A stretch of 64,000 nucleotides of DNA from positions 1 to 64,000 of the forward strand of contig JAUIHP010000024.1 of the NCBI GenBank assembly GCA_030431975.1, in the 5' to 3' direction. The notes under the pieces are model-generated. The model made no database searches, had not been told where the DNA came from, and worked only from the letters and a program-made list of their open reading frames with translations. Origin of the DNA: a bacterium. GTDB lineage: Bacteria; Eisenbacteria; RBG-16-71-46; CAIMUX01. Position 1 is the stretch's first letter. Every line of letters begins with the position of its first letter. A program made the position numbers and the translations under genes. This document shows, one piece after another, positions 29,842-38,605 of the stretch.

Positions 29842-30828
29842 CTAGCCCGACGTCTCTTCGAACGCCCCCATCTTCAGGTACTTCTGAAGGCGTTCTTCCA
29901 GAAGTTCTTTCGTCGGGATGCGGGCCAGCACGGCCAGGTGTTCCCGAATCTCGACGCGCAGCGTCTCGGCCATCGTATTCAGGTCCCGATGCGCACCGCC
30001 CAAGGGCTCCGGCACGACCCGGTCGATGACGCCGAGATCAAAAAGCTCCTGGGCGGAGATGCGAAGCGCGGCCGCCGACTCCGGGGCCTTGGAACGGTCC
30101 TTCCAGAGAATCGCGGCACATCCCTCCGGCGAGATCACGGAATAGACGGAGTTCTCGAGCATGAGGACCCGGTCACCGACGGCGATGGCAAGCGCACCGC
30201 CGGATCCGCCTTCCCCGACGATGAAAACCAGGGTCGGCACTTCCAGACGAGACATCTCCAGGAGGTTGCGGGCAATCGCCTCGGACTGGCCACGCTCTTC
30301 CGCCCCCACACCCGGGTAGGCACCGGGGGTGTCGACGAAGGTGATGACGGGCATCCCGAACTTCTCGGCCAGCTTCATCATGCGCAACGCTTTCCGGTAC
30401 CCCTCCGGATGGGGCATGCCGAAGTTGCGCTTCAGATTCTCTTTGGTGTTCCGACCCTTCTGGTGGCCGATGATGACGACCGGACGATTCTCGAAACGCG
30501 CGGTTCCGCAAACGATGGCGGCATCATCTCCGAAACTGCGATCTCCATGCAGCTCGAGGAATTCGGTAAAAAGGAGCGGAATGTAATCGAGGAGGTAGGG
30601 ACGGCGCGGGTGACGGGCCAACTGGACCCGCTGCCACGGAGTCAGTTCGGAGTAGATCTCTGACCGAAGGCGGGCCGCCTTGTCCTCGAGCTTGACGAGT
30701 TCATCCGAGAACTCCAGGTTCTCCTGGTCCGCGAACGCACGGAGATCCTCGATCTTTCGCTCGAGCTCGACGAGGGGTCGCTCGAAGTCCAGCCAGGCTG
30801 TTTCCTTGCCCACGTTTGTCACCACCAC
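29842..30828 (-). CDS. accA: Acetyl-CoA carboxylase carboxyltransferase subunit alpha
   Basis: Forms, with AccD, the carboxyltransferase that makes malonyl-CoA for fatty acid synthesis. From GTG 30828 it is 328 aa, the normal length. The family N-terminal coiled region (WLDFERPLVELERKIEDL) and core motifs are present: LTPWQRVQLARHPRRPY, DRSFGDDAAIVCG, GMPHPEGYRKALRMMKLAEK, FVDTPGAYPGVGAEERGQ and VGEGGSGGALAIAVGDRVLM. All are standard. The frame is open upstream to 31152 but that part overlaps the divergent channel gene and has no family similarity. Three GTG codons in a row at 30820-30828 leave the exact start open by a few residues. accD is not in this window. Confidence 0.96.
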   Translation of the reverse strand: MVVTNVGKETAWLDFERPLVELERKIEDLRAFADQENLEFSDELVKLEDKAARLRSEIYSELTPWQRVQLARHPRRPYLLDYIPLLFTEFLELHGDRSFGDDAAIVCGTARFENRPVVIIGHQKGRNTKENLKRNFGMPHPEGYRKALRMMKLAEKFGMPVITFVDTPGAYPGVGAEERGQSEAIARNLLEMSRLEVPTLVFIVGEGGSGGALAIAVGDRVLMLENSVYSVISPEGCAAILWKDRSKAPESAAALRISAQELFDLGVIDRVVPEPLGGAHRDLNTMAETLRVEIREHLAVLARIPTKELLEERLQKYLKMGAFEETSG

Positions 30829-30852
30829 AAGGTTTGATCCAAAGTCCCGCGG

Positions 30853-30881
30853 ACGGTAACAGCCGACGGAAGCGGAGTCAA
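30853..30881 (-). promoter_or_regulatory. Predicted promoter for accA
   Basis: TTGACT (30876-30881) and TACCGT (30853-30858) with a 17-nt spacer on the - strand. The -10 lies about 25 nt from the GTG start, giving a very short leader. Confidence 0.4.
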
Positions 30882-31084
30882 ACTTAGCCAGATCCTCGCA
30901 TTTGCTTGCCCGAGAACAGGTCCGGACCGCCTTTACTCGGCGCGCCCGTTCCGATAGAAGTGTAGCTGCTCGGTTTGATGGAGCGCTGGCGGATCCCAGC
31001 CGGCCGACCGAACCGAATCGATGGGCTGCCGACGCCGGTGTTCCCGCCGGCCTCTCAGGCGATGATCCAGGACGAGGAGGCGCT

Positions 31085-32857
31085 TTGCTCTCGAGTCGAC
31101 TCATGCTCGAACGAACGGTCCACCTGGCAATGGCGATGGCCTTTGCCTGCATCGTCGTGTTCTCGGCTCCGACCTTGGTCCGGGCTCAGGGCGAACAGAT
31201 GCTGATGGACGCGGTCCCATCCTCGTCCGACTCGACCGAGGTCACGGAAGCGCCCTTCGTCGACGCCCGCCTCGCCAATCCACGCGCCGCCATGGAGCAC
31301 TTCCTGCGCTCGGTCAACGACGTCGCCCGCGGCGACCGGTCCCGGATCGACGACGCGGTCGCGTGTCTCGACCTCTCCAACGTCCCGGCTGCGATTCGGG
31401 CGGAGCGCGGACCGGACCTGGCCGTGAAGCTGAAGGAGGTCATCGACCGCACGCGGTACGTCGTCCTCGAAGAGATCCCGGCCGACCCGAACGCCTCTCC
31501 CTATGTGTTTCTGCGACAGGCCGAGGGCGAGATCGTGATCGCCCGCAGCGGGGATGGAGCCTGGCGATTCACCCGTAGAACCATCGACTCCGTGCCTTCG
31601 CTGCTGGACTCTCTGGAGGACAGGAAGCGTGTGGAGGGCGCGGTCGCGGCCCCTATCGGAATCAGCCCGGGACTCTGGTTGCAGTCGAAGGTTCCAAGCA
31701 CGCTGAGAACAGAGCGACTGTGGTTGGAAGACTGGCAGTGGATCGGGCTCTTCGTGCTCATCCTGGTCGGTCTGACGCTGGACAAAATCGTCGCTGGGTT
31801 TCTCTACTCCACCCTTCAGCGATTCTTCCGTCACTACAAGGTGGAGATGGCCGAGCGCATCATCCGCAACGGTCTGAGGCCGGTCGGACTCCTCGTCATG
31901 GCGCTGGTCTGGATGCTGGGTCTCCGCTACCTCGCCCTACCCGATCAGCTCTACGCCATTCTGCTCATCGCGACCAAACTCGTCGCCGTCGCCGCGGCGC
32001 TGTGGGCTGCGTACCGAATCACCGACGTCGTCACCGAGTTTCTGCTCAAGCGCGCCGGCGAGACCGAGTCGAAACTGGACGACGTGCTCGTTCCGATGTT
32101 TCGTCGCGCCATCAAAGTCTTTCTCGCCGTCATCGGGATCGTCTTTCTCGCGGACAGCCTCGACATCAACATCACCGCTTTCCTTGCCGGACTGGGGCTC
32201 GGTGGTTTAGCCCTGGCTCTTGCCGCGAAAGACACGGTGGAGAATCTCTTCGGGTCTCTGACCGTTCTCATCGACCGCCCCTTCAACATCGGGGACTGGG
32301 TCAAGATCGACAATCAGGAAGGAACCGTCACGGAGGTCGGCTTCCGTTCCACTCGGATCCGAACGTTCTACGATTCCGAGATCACCGTTCCCAACGCGAC
32401 GTTGATCAACACCGCCGTCGACAACATGGGAGCACGCCGATACCGGCGTTGGAGCACGAAGCTCGGCGTCCAGTACGACACGTCTCCGGAGAGGATCGAA
32501 GCGTTCTGCGAGGGCATTCGCGAGATCATTCGTCAGCACCCCTACACGCGGAAGGATTACTTCCACGTCTACGTGAACGAGTTCAACGCCAGTTCCCTCG
32601 ACATCCTGCTCTACGTGTTCTGGGAGGCCCCGGATTGGACGGTCGAGTTGCAGGAACGACACCGCCTCTTTCTCGATATCCTGCGTCTCGCGCATCGGCT
32701 CGGTGTGGAGTTTGCGTTCCCGACGCGGACCGTCCATCTGTCGCAGAATCCGCCGGCGCCCGAAGAGTTCCAGTCGCCGGAGTTGCCGTCCCCCGAAGAC
32801 GTGGCCGCATCGATCGAGTTGGGACGAACGGAAGGGCGGGAGATCGGGTCGAAATAG
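31085..32857 (+). CDS. MscS-family mechanosensitive channel
   Basis: A 590-aa inner-membrane channel that releases solutes on osmotic downshock. After a signal-like N-terminal helix (VHLAMAMAFACIVVFSAP) comes a ~200-residue periplasmic domain, then four to five membrane helices. The last of these is the pore-lining TM3 (FLAGLGLGGLALALAAKDT, rich in Gly and Ala as in MscS), followed by the beta domain ENLFGSLTVLIDRPFNIGDWV and the C-terminal alpha/beta domain. Ala-Gly packing and the Leu positions of the gate are conserved. The start is taken at TTG 31085 because AGGAGG lies 4 nt before it; an in-frame ATG at 31103 would be 22 nt from that site. The ~200-residue periplasmic domain is larger than in E. 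coli MscS and is unassigned. Confidence 0.9.
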   Translation: MLSSRLMLERTVHLAMAMAFACIVVFSAPTLVRAQGEQMLMDAVPSSSDSTEVTEAPFVDARLANPRAAMEHFLRSVNDVARGDRSRIDDAVACLDLSNVPAAIRAERGPDLAVKLKEVIDRTRYVVLEEIPADPNASPYVFLRQAEGEIVIARSGDGAWRFTRRTIDSVPSLLDSLEDRKRVEGAVAAPIGISPGLWLQSKVPSTLRTERLWLEDWQWIGLFVLILVGLTLDKIVAGFLYSTLQRFFRHYKVEMAERIIRNGLRPVGLLVMALVWMLGLRYLALPDQLYAILLIATKLVAVAAALWAAYRITDVVTEFLLKRAGETESKLDDVLVPMFRRAIKVFLAVIGIVFLADSLDINITAFLAGLGLGGLALALAAKDTVENLFGSLTVLIDRPFNIGDWVKIDNQEGTVTEVGFRSTRIRTFYDSEITVPNATLINTAVDNMGARRYRRWSTKLGVQYDTSPERIEAFCEGIREIIRQHPYTRKDYFHVYVNEFNASSLDILLYVFWEAPDWTVELQERHRLFLDILRLAHRLGVEFAFPTRTVHLSQNPPAPEEFQSPELPSPEDVAASIELGRTEGREIGSK

Positions 32858-33237
32858 GCAGATCCTGCTCCCGGCTCGGACTTCTGGCTCGGACTTCCGA
32901 CTCGGACTTCCGACCCGGACTTCCGACCCGGACTTCCGACCCGGACTTTCAACCCGGGTTCGAGACTTCCAACCGGACCGTGGCGGCACAACGGGCCATG
33001 CCCGGCCGACCCGTTCGCGCTTTGCATGCCCGCGCTCGTCTTCATGCAAGATGCGGCGGCCGTTTACGCATACGGAAGCCCCGGGGCGAACCGTCTTCCC
33101 TGAACTTCCCAAAGACTATCTGACCGCGCCACAGACTCTTGCCGGAGTTCGAGAGGAATCCGTCCTGCGATTCTCCCCGATGGTACGGAGGTTGACCTAT
33201 ATCCCCCTGAAGCTGCGAGACGCAGCCCAGAGTTTGC
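32858..33237. other. Intergenic region between mscS and pyrE-nudix
   Basis: A 13-nt tandem array opens the region (listed separately). From about 32960 to 33180 I see no gene; short + strand frames here lack homology. From 33212 on the sequence becomes hairpin-rich: a perfect GCTGCG-AGA-CGCAGC stem-triloop lies at 33212-33226. This is probably the 5' leader of the downstream gene. Confidence 0.55.
32875..32952. repeat. 13-nt tandem array, 6 units
   Basis: Six units of CTCGGACTTCCGA / CCCGGACTTCCGA beginning 17 nt after the mscS stop codon. Thirteen is not a multiple of three, and no frame uses it convincingly. Confidence 0.88.
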
Positions 33238-33329
33238 GGGACGTCCGGTCAACCCAGCCCGCCCAGCCTCCTGCCTGCCGGACGTCCCAATTTGTCGAGA
33301 CCCCCGTCCCCAACGGACGGGGGTTTCTT
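33238..33329 (+). promoter_or_regulatory. pyrE leader: 11-bp inverted repeat followed by intrinsic terminator (attenuator)
   Basis: GGGACGTCCGG (33238-33248) is the exact inverted complement of CCGGACGTCCC (33278-33288). Next comes a textbook terminator: ACCCCCGTCC (33300-33309), a CCAAC loop, GGACGGGGGT (33315-33324), then TTCTT. Only ~17 nt separate the T-tract from the ATG at 33345, too little for a promoter, so transcription of the gene must pass through it. This is the layout of pyrimidine-gene attenuators. Confidence 0.7.
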
Positions 33330-33344
33330 GCTAGAGTGCGCGGC

Positions 33345-34418
33345 ATGACTCACATACCTGCACTCGAAGCCGGGGAGCGCCGGGCGCTCCTCGATGTCAT
33401 CCGTCGAATCTCTCTGCAGCGGGGTGACTTCACGTTGTCCTCCGGGGCGAAGAGCGATCACTACCTGGACCTTCGCCTGACAACCACCGACCCGGCCGGG
33501 GCCCGGCTTTCCGCACGGGCGCTTCTCGCGGAAGCATCCCGCCTCGGAGTGTCCGTCGTCGGCGGCCCCACGCTGGGAGCCGATCCCATCGTCGGCGCGA
33601 CCGTTTGCGCCAGCGCCGATACTCCCCATCCGGTCCGCGGCTTTCTCGTTCGGGCCGCCGCCAAGGCGCACGGCATGGGAAAACAGGTCGAGGGCCATCT
33701 CTCGAAAGGCGACCGGGTCATCATTCTCGATGACGTCGTGACCTCAGCCGGATCCATGATCAAGGCCGTCGATGCGGTTCGAGAAGCCGGCGGCATCGTC
33801 GAAAGCGCCTTCTGTCTGGTCGACCGAAACGGTGGTGGACGGGAACGTCTTGCCGAGATCGGACTGCCCCTGACCGCCGTCTTCCATCTCGAGGAGGTCC
33901 TGGCGGAGGACGACGGCTGTTCGACCGATTCCGCGGCCGGGATAGGGACGACTACCTCGCCCGCTGCTACCTCGCCCCCAGGCTCCGGCGACAACTGGCC
34001 GCCTCGAACCCCCCGGGTCACGGTCGACGCCCTGCTCGAGTTGGTCCCCGGTCACGTGCTGCTCATCGAGCGGAAGTATGAGCCCCACGGCTGGGCCCTC
34101 CCCGGTGGGTTCGTCAACGAAGGCGAAAGCCTGGAAGACGCCCTGGCGCGGGAAGTACGCGAGGAGACCGGACTCCGCATCGAAAAGTCGGTCCAACTGC
34201 ACACCTACTCCGATCCCGATCGCGACCCCCGTTTCCCGACGGTCAGTTGCGTGCAGGTCGCCGTTGCGCACGGAGACTTCCGGGCGGGTGATGACGCGGC
34301 CAACGGACGCCTCGTTCCCTTGGACGACCTGCCCGACGATCTGGTTTTCGATCACAGGCAGATCATCGAGGATTTCCGCGAAGGTCGATTTGGTGTGTCA
34401 CCGGGACATCTTCACTAG
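33345..34418 (+). CDS. Orotate phosphoribosyltransferase-like / Nudix hydrolase fusion
   Basis: A 357-aa two-domain protein. Residues 1-200 are a type I phosphoribosyltransferase most like PyrE, with FTLSSGAKSDHYLDLRLTT, GGPTLGADPIVGA and the PRPP loop VIILDDVVTSAGSM (residues ~125-138). Residues ~225-357 are a Nudix domain with the full box GGFVNEGESLEDALAREVRE followed by ETGL. A Ser/Thr/Pro-rich linker of ~25 residues joins them. PyrE converts orotate and PRPP to OMP; the Nudix part may clean up nucleotides or act on ADP-ribose-like molecules. The usual RKEAK catalytic-loop motif reads RAAAKAHG: the Arg, second Lys and His are kept but the first Lys is Ala, so activity may be altered or subunit pairing may compensate. 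The longer frame upstream (to 32703) overlaps mscS and is not used. Confidence 0.85.
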   Translation: MTHIPALEAGERRALLDVIRRISLQRGDFTLSSGAKSDHYLDLRLTTTDPAGARLSARALLAEASRLGVSVVGGPTLGADPIVGATVCASADTPHPVRGFLVRAAAKAHGMGKQVEGHLSKGDRVIILDDVVTSAGSMIKAVDAVREAGGIVESAFCLVDRNGGGRERLAEIGLPLTAVFHLEEVLAEDDGCSTDSAAGIGTTTSPAATSPPGSGDNWPPRTPRVTVDALLELVPGHVLLIERKYEPHGWALPGGFVNEGESLEDALAREVREETGLRIEKSVQLHTYSDPDRDPRFPTVSCVQVAVAHGDFRAGDDAANGRLVPLDDLPDDLVFDHRQIIEDFREGRFGVSPGHLH

Positions 34419-34546
34419 AACCGGGGATCGACCCGTTTTGTTCGACCCGTTTGTTCGAACCGCTACCCGACGGATTCTCTTACCACTCCCCCTATCCGAC
34501 TGCTAGACTCCGCTCTAGCCAGCCGGGGACAGGAAGGAAGCGTTTG

Positions 34547-37500
34547 ATGTTGCCTCTCCATGAGCCGTCCTCGTATGCCCCCAGCAACCGGAATCTGGCA
34601 TCCGGCCCCACGCGGCGCCGATTCGATCTCGTACTGCTGGCTCCCCTTTTCTCTCTTCTCCTTCTCGCCATCACAGGCACGGGGTCGTTCGGGCAGTACG
34701 AAGAGCGCTTGGTCAACGACGACTTCTTCGGCGAGGAGAATCGGGTCGACCCCTACCCTGTGCGGCTGACCGATGGATCGATCCTGGTCCTGTGGTCTGA
34801 CAACGGCCGCGGACACACGGACGTACTCGCCCGGCGCTTCGACGCCGAGATGGAGCCTTTGGGTGAGGCCTACCGACTGAACAGCGGCGAGGGGCTCTTC
34901 TTCCACCGCAACGTGCGAGTCGCCGGCCCGGCGGCCAACGTCATTCTCGCGACGTGGGAAACCAATCGCGGCGGCACGACGACCGTCCGTGGCATTCGGC
35001 TGTCCGCAGATACGGGTCAACCGCTCGGCACGGACTTCCGTATCGACGAGGACCTGGGGGTCGGAAGCATCCAGGACTCGGACCTCCATATGGCGAGCGA
35101 CGGAACGGCCCTGGTCGTTTGGACCGAGCGCATTCTTTCCAAGCAGCGGGTTATCGCGCGAAGGATCGCGGCGGACGGGTCGCTCTTTCCCAGTTTCCAG
35201 GCCCATCCGGCCTCAGGTCCGCAGGACCAACACCAACCCTCCGCCACGCGACTCCCCGACGGGCGATGGATGGTCGCCTGGGCAGAGGAAGACGAGAGTC
35301 GGGACTGGGACGTATTCGCGCGGATGCTCTCGCTCAGTGGAGATCTCATCGGTGACGCTTTCCAGATGAACTCGGATCTCTTCCTCGCCGGGATTCAATG
35401 GGAACCCGACCTCGCGGTCATTGGATCCCGGGTACTCGCAGTCTGGGGAGACGGCCGCGAGGGTCCGATCGACATCTGGGGACGTTGGTACGAGTTCTCC
35501 GGTGACCCGGACGGAGCCGAGTTCTCCATGAGGACGAATCCGGACACCGCACCGGACAGTGAGCCGGTGATCACGCCCGGTCCCGACGGTTTCGCCGTCA
35601 GCTGGTTCGGCGGCGTCGACGACCGTCAGCGAAGTCTCGTCCGCTACTTCGACAATGAGGCCGTCGGTGTCTTGCCGGCGCGCGCACTCGACGACCCTGC
35701 CAGCGGGATCCTGCAGCGGAACGGACAGGTCCTGCCCAATGACGACGGTACATGGATCGAGTTTTGGAGCGACGACCGAACCGCGGTTTACAACACCTAC
35801 TGGAGACAGTTCGATCCCCAGAGCGAAGTCGCCGGAGACATCGGCACCCTGTGGGAACTCGCCACCTCTTCGAGTCAGGTCTACGCCGACATTGCGCTGT
35901 TCCCGAACGGAGAAGCGATCGTGGTCTGGGGAGAGCTTCAGTTCGGTGACCTCAGCATCGTCGGCCGCTTTCTCGATACCGAGGGTGTTCCCGTCGGCTC
36001 CAGCTTTCAGATCAGTTCGATCCCGGCCAACGCCGACTTCACGACGCTCGACTCCTACGAGGTCATCCAGGACTACGCGCCCCATGTCGCGGCCAACGAG
36101 AATGGGTTCGTCGTCACCTGGACCATCAATCAGCTGGGTGGGCGCCTCAACGCCTGGGCTCAGTACTTTGACCGGGACGGCGACCCGATCGGCGGTAACT
36201 TCGGAGTCGCTCCGAACGACCAGACGCTCCACCAGACCTCGCCCCGCCCCGCCATGCTCAACAATGGCGGCTTCGCGATCAGCTTCCTGCTGAACGACGA
36301 AGTGTACGTTCAGTACTACGGAACGGACGGGCTACCGACGGGACCCCGAATCGGATGCGTCGACAGCGAGGGCACGTTCGCCTCTCAGCTTCGACCGGAT
36401 ATCGCCGTCTCGCCCTTTGACGAGGTCATGATCACCTGGCTCGACCAGCGTAACGGCGGTTGGGACGCCTACAGCCAGAGGTTCACGCCGGGGCAGGAAC
36501 CGGTTCGGTGCCGATTCGAGGAGCTGCCTTTCTGCAACACGATTCTCCACGGAGAGGACGCGTCGTTCTCAAACCAGGATGGCGTTGCCGTGGCCTACGG
36601 CTCGGATCGAACGATCACGGTGTTCGAGACCCAACCCGGCACCGAAGGCGCGATCGACTGTCGACTCGAAGTCTTCCCGTCCCTGGTTCGCGGCGAGGGG
36701 TCGGAAGGGACTGAGACCGTGGGTGGATCCCAGATCACGTTCTTCCGACTCAATCGCGGCTTCGAAACTCCCGGCCGCAAGTATCCTCAGGTCGCCGTGG
36801 CGCCAAACGGCCGCTTCATCATCACCTGGTGGGACAATCACGACGGCAACACGCAGATGCTGGCACAGAAGTACTCCGCAGACGGAGTGGCTGACGGGAA
36901 GCCCTTCCCCATCCACGGGAACGACATCGATGGAAGCCGCTTTGCTCCACGAGTCGTCGTGGACAACGAGCGCGTTCACTTTGTCTGGACCGATTCCCGC
37001 CGCGCCAAGGGCTGGGACGTACGCTCGCGGCGGGTCGACTGGAACTTTGCCGGAGCGCCGACCCCTGTTCTGCTTCGTCACTGGGACGGTGTCGCTCGCG
37101 CGGAAGGCGGAGTCGAGCTGACGTGGAGCACGGCGTCGGAACTCGGGTTCGCGGGGTTCCATGTCTATCGGGAAATCGCCGGAGAGGACCCTCATTCGCA
37201 ACGCAGCCCCAGTGATCAGGCCGTTCGCACCAATGAAGGCCTGGTACGCTCGACGACCGGAGTCTACGGGCACATCGATACGTCGGCACCGGAAGAGGAA
37301 CGTCTCGCGTACTTCCTCGAGGCTGTCGACCTCGATGGCCGAACCGAGTTTTTCGGACCGCTGGTGGTGCGTTCCGGGGCCGCCCCCGCGCCGGCTCTGG
37401 TACTGCCGAATCCGTTCCGTGATCAGGTCAGGCTCATGCTGTCTACGTCCGAAGACGCGGGATTCGAGATCTATTCCGCCGCAGGCCGGCGGATTCGAGT

Positions 37501-37639
37501 CCTCGAGGCCCGAGGGGATGAGGCCTTCCTGAGTTGGGATGGAAGGGATGAGGGCGGAGCGTTGATGCCGACGGGGATCTACTTCGCCCGGCCACTCTCA
37601 GGGACCGGACCTGCCGTCAAACTCGTCCGGGTGGACTGA
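34547..37639 (+). CDS. Secreted propeller-like repeat protein with C-terminal sorting-like domain
   Basis: A 1030-aa exported protein. ATG 34547 follows AGGAAGG, and a signal peptide ends at ITGTGSFGQ after a long basic lead. Residues ~45-850 contain about ten repeats of ~65-90 residues with the pattern (V/L)xWxDxR..(D/H)VxARRFDxxGxPxGxxFxVN, for example VLWSDNGRGHTDVLARRFDA and VVWGELQFGDLSIVGRFLDT, suggesting one or two beta-propellers. A fibronectin-III-like domain follows (VELTWSTASELGFAGFHVYR), then a FlgD-Ig/type-A sorting-like tail from LVLPNPFRDQ to AVKLVRVD. Such proteins are typical surface or matrix proteins of FCB bacteria; binding target unknown. It stands alone, with a terminator-like hairpin ~55 nt after the stop. 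Confidence 0.8.
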   Translation: MLPLHEPSSYAPSNRNLASGPTRRRFDLVLLAPLFSLLLLAITGTGSFGQYEERLVNDDFFGEENRVDPYPVRLTDGSILVLWSDNGRGHTDVLARRFDAEMEPLGEAYRLNSGEGLFFHRNVRVAGPAANVILATWETNRGGTTTVRGIRLSADTGQPLGTDFRIDEDLGVGSIQDSDLHMASDGTALVVWTERILSKQRVIARRIAADGSLFPSFQAHPASGPQDQHQPSATRLPDGRWMVAWAEEDESRDWDVFARMLSLSGDLIGDAFQMNSDLFLAGIQWEPDLAVIGSRVLAVWGDGREGPIDIWGRWYEFSGDPDGAEFSMRTNPDTAPDSEPVITPGPDGFAVSWFGGVDDRQRSLVRYFDNEAVGVLPARALDDPASGILQRNGQVLPNDDGTWIEFWSDDRTAVYNTYWRQFDPQSEVAGDIGTLWELATSSSQVYADIALFPNGEAIVVWGELQFGDLSIVGRFLDTEGVPVGSSFQISSIPANADFTTLDSYEVIQDYAPHVAANENGFVVTWTINQLGGRLNAWAQYFDRDGDPIGGNFGVAPNDQTLHQTSPRPAMLNNGGFAISFLLNDEVYVQYYGTDGLPTGPRIGCVDSEGTFASQLRPDIAVSPFDEVMITWLDQRNGGWDAYSQRFTPGQEPVRCRFEELPFCNTILHGEDASFSNQDGVAVAYGSDRTITVFETQPGTEGAIDCRLEVFPSLVRGEGSEGTETVGGSQITFFRLNRGFETPGRKYPQVAVAPNGRFIITWWDNHDGNTQMLAQKYSADGVADGKPFPIHGNDIDGSRFAPRVVVDNERVHFVWTDSRRAKGWDVRSRRVDWNFAGAPTPVLLRHWDGVARAEGGVELTWSTASELGFAGFHVYREIAGEDPHSQRSPSDQAVRTNEGLVRSTTGVYGHIDTSAPEEERLAYFLEAVDLDGRTEFFGPLVVRSGAAPAPALVLPNPFRDQVRLMLSTSEDAGFEIYSAAGRRIRVLEARGDEAFLSWDGRDEGGALMPTGIYFARPLSGTGPAVKLVRVD

Positions 37640-37694
37640 ACCCCGAACGCAAGCGATGGGACAAGGGCCTAGCCAGGCCAAGTAGTCATCACGA

Positions 37695-37722
37695 AGGCGG
37701 CGCCACTCGGGGCCGCCTTTCG
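37695..37722 (+). terminator. Terminator-like hairpin after the propeller-like gene
   Basis: AAGGCGGC (37695-37702) and GCCGCCTT (37713-37720) form an 8-bp stem with a 10-nt loop, followed only by TCG, so the T-tract is weak. It lies between two convergent genes and could serve either. Confidence 0.5.
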
Positions 37723-37786
37723 AAAACGTCGCCGTCGCTGCCAAAGGCTCATTCGCTTCGGCAGCGGCTGGTCGACTTGCTGGAGT

Positions 37787-38377
37787 CTAGAGCTTGCGCA
37801 ACACTCCAACGACCCGTCCCGCCAGGCGGAAGTTCGGGTCATTGGCGACGCGAATCGGCTCATAGGCTTCATTCGCCGGGCGCAGCTCCACGCCTTTCGG
37901 GCTCTTGTGGAAGTACTTCACCGTGACGCTCTGGTCTTCCCCAACGACGGCGACGACCATGTCCCCCTCGTTTGCGGTCTCCCGCGGCTCGACGATGACG
38001 AAGTCGTCTTCGAAGATTCCGGCCTCGATCATGCTGTCGCCCTGCACCTTCACGGCGAAGGTTTCGGAGCCGAGGTCTTCGAGACGCAGTTCGCCGTCGT
38101 AGTTCGCTTCCGCGGCGAGGGGAGAACCGGCCTGGACCATCCCGAGAATGGCGACGCCCTTCTTCTCCCGGTATGAGTCGGGAACGTTCAACTGGCGACC
38201 GTCCCGAATGAGGAATCCCTTCTCCTCCAGCGCCTTCAGATGCTGGGCGACCGTGGCCACGGACCGGAGCTGGAATCGACGACCGATCTCGCGGTAGGAC
38301 GGGAAACGCCCGGGATTCTCGACCCGTTCCCGGATGTACTCAAAGATGGCTCGTTGTTTGGCAGTCAGATCCTTCAC
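37787..38377 (-). CDS. lexA: LexA repressor
   Basis: The SOS repressor: binds operators as a dimer and is cleaved in the presence of RecA filaments after DNA damage. From GTG 38377, chosen for GGAGG 5 nt upstream, it is 196 aa, close to the family norm. Residues 4-60 are the winged helix-turn-helix (PSYREIGRRFQLRSVATVAQ). The cleavage site is Ala83-Gly84 in MVQAGSPL, the catalytic Ser is 115 (GDSMIEAG) and the Lys 154 (VTVKYFH). All are intact, so self-cleavage should work. A Gram-positive-type SOS box lies in its own predicted promoter, showing autoregulation. The frame is open upstream to 38515, but that extension has no LexA similarity. Confidence 0.96.
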   Translation of the reverse strand: MKDLTAKQRAIFEYIRERVENPGRFPSYREIGRRFQLRSVATVAQHLKALEEKGFLIRDGRQLNVPDSYREKKGVAILGMVQAGSPLAAEANYDGELRLEDLGSETFAVKVQGDSMIEAGIFEDDFVIVEPRETANEGDMVVAVVGEDQSVTVKYFHKSPKGVELRPANEAYEPIRVANDPNFRLAGRVVGVLRKL

Positions 38378-38559
38378 GACAGCCTCCGCTTTTCGTTGGT
38401 CCAAAAAAGGGGTGTTGGCCCGGGCCGGACCACCATCAGGGGAATGGAGCCCGCCCGGACGATCACCTTCGCTCTGTCGACCCTCTGCTTTCTGGCGGAA
38501 AGGAGGGCGGATCACCGAAGGACTGCGAGGGGTAACGCGTTTCCATCGGCGACAAAGGA

Positions 38560-38589
38560 AAGTTACCGAACACGCGTTCGAACCGTCAA
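38560..38589 (-). promoter_or_regulatory. Predicted lexA promoter containing the SOS box
   Basis: On the - strand, TTGACG (38584-38589) and TAACTT (38560-38565) are separated by 18 nt, and the spacer holds the SOS box at 38567-38580. The predicted leader to the GTG is about 175 nt. Confidence 0.6.
38567..38580. promoter_or_regulatory. SOS box (LexA operator), lexA
   Basis: CGAACACGCGTTCG is a perfect match to the Gram-positive-type LexA site CGAACRNRYGTTCG. Position between -35 and -10 is what repression by occlusion requires. Confidence 0.85.
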
Positions 38590-38605
38590 CCGAAAAAACG
38601 TTCGA

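Noticed and set aside
29842-31152. 436-aa form of AccA
   Set aside because: The extra N-terminus overlaps the divergent channel gene and has no AccA similarity.
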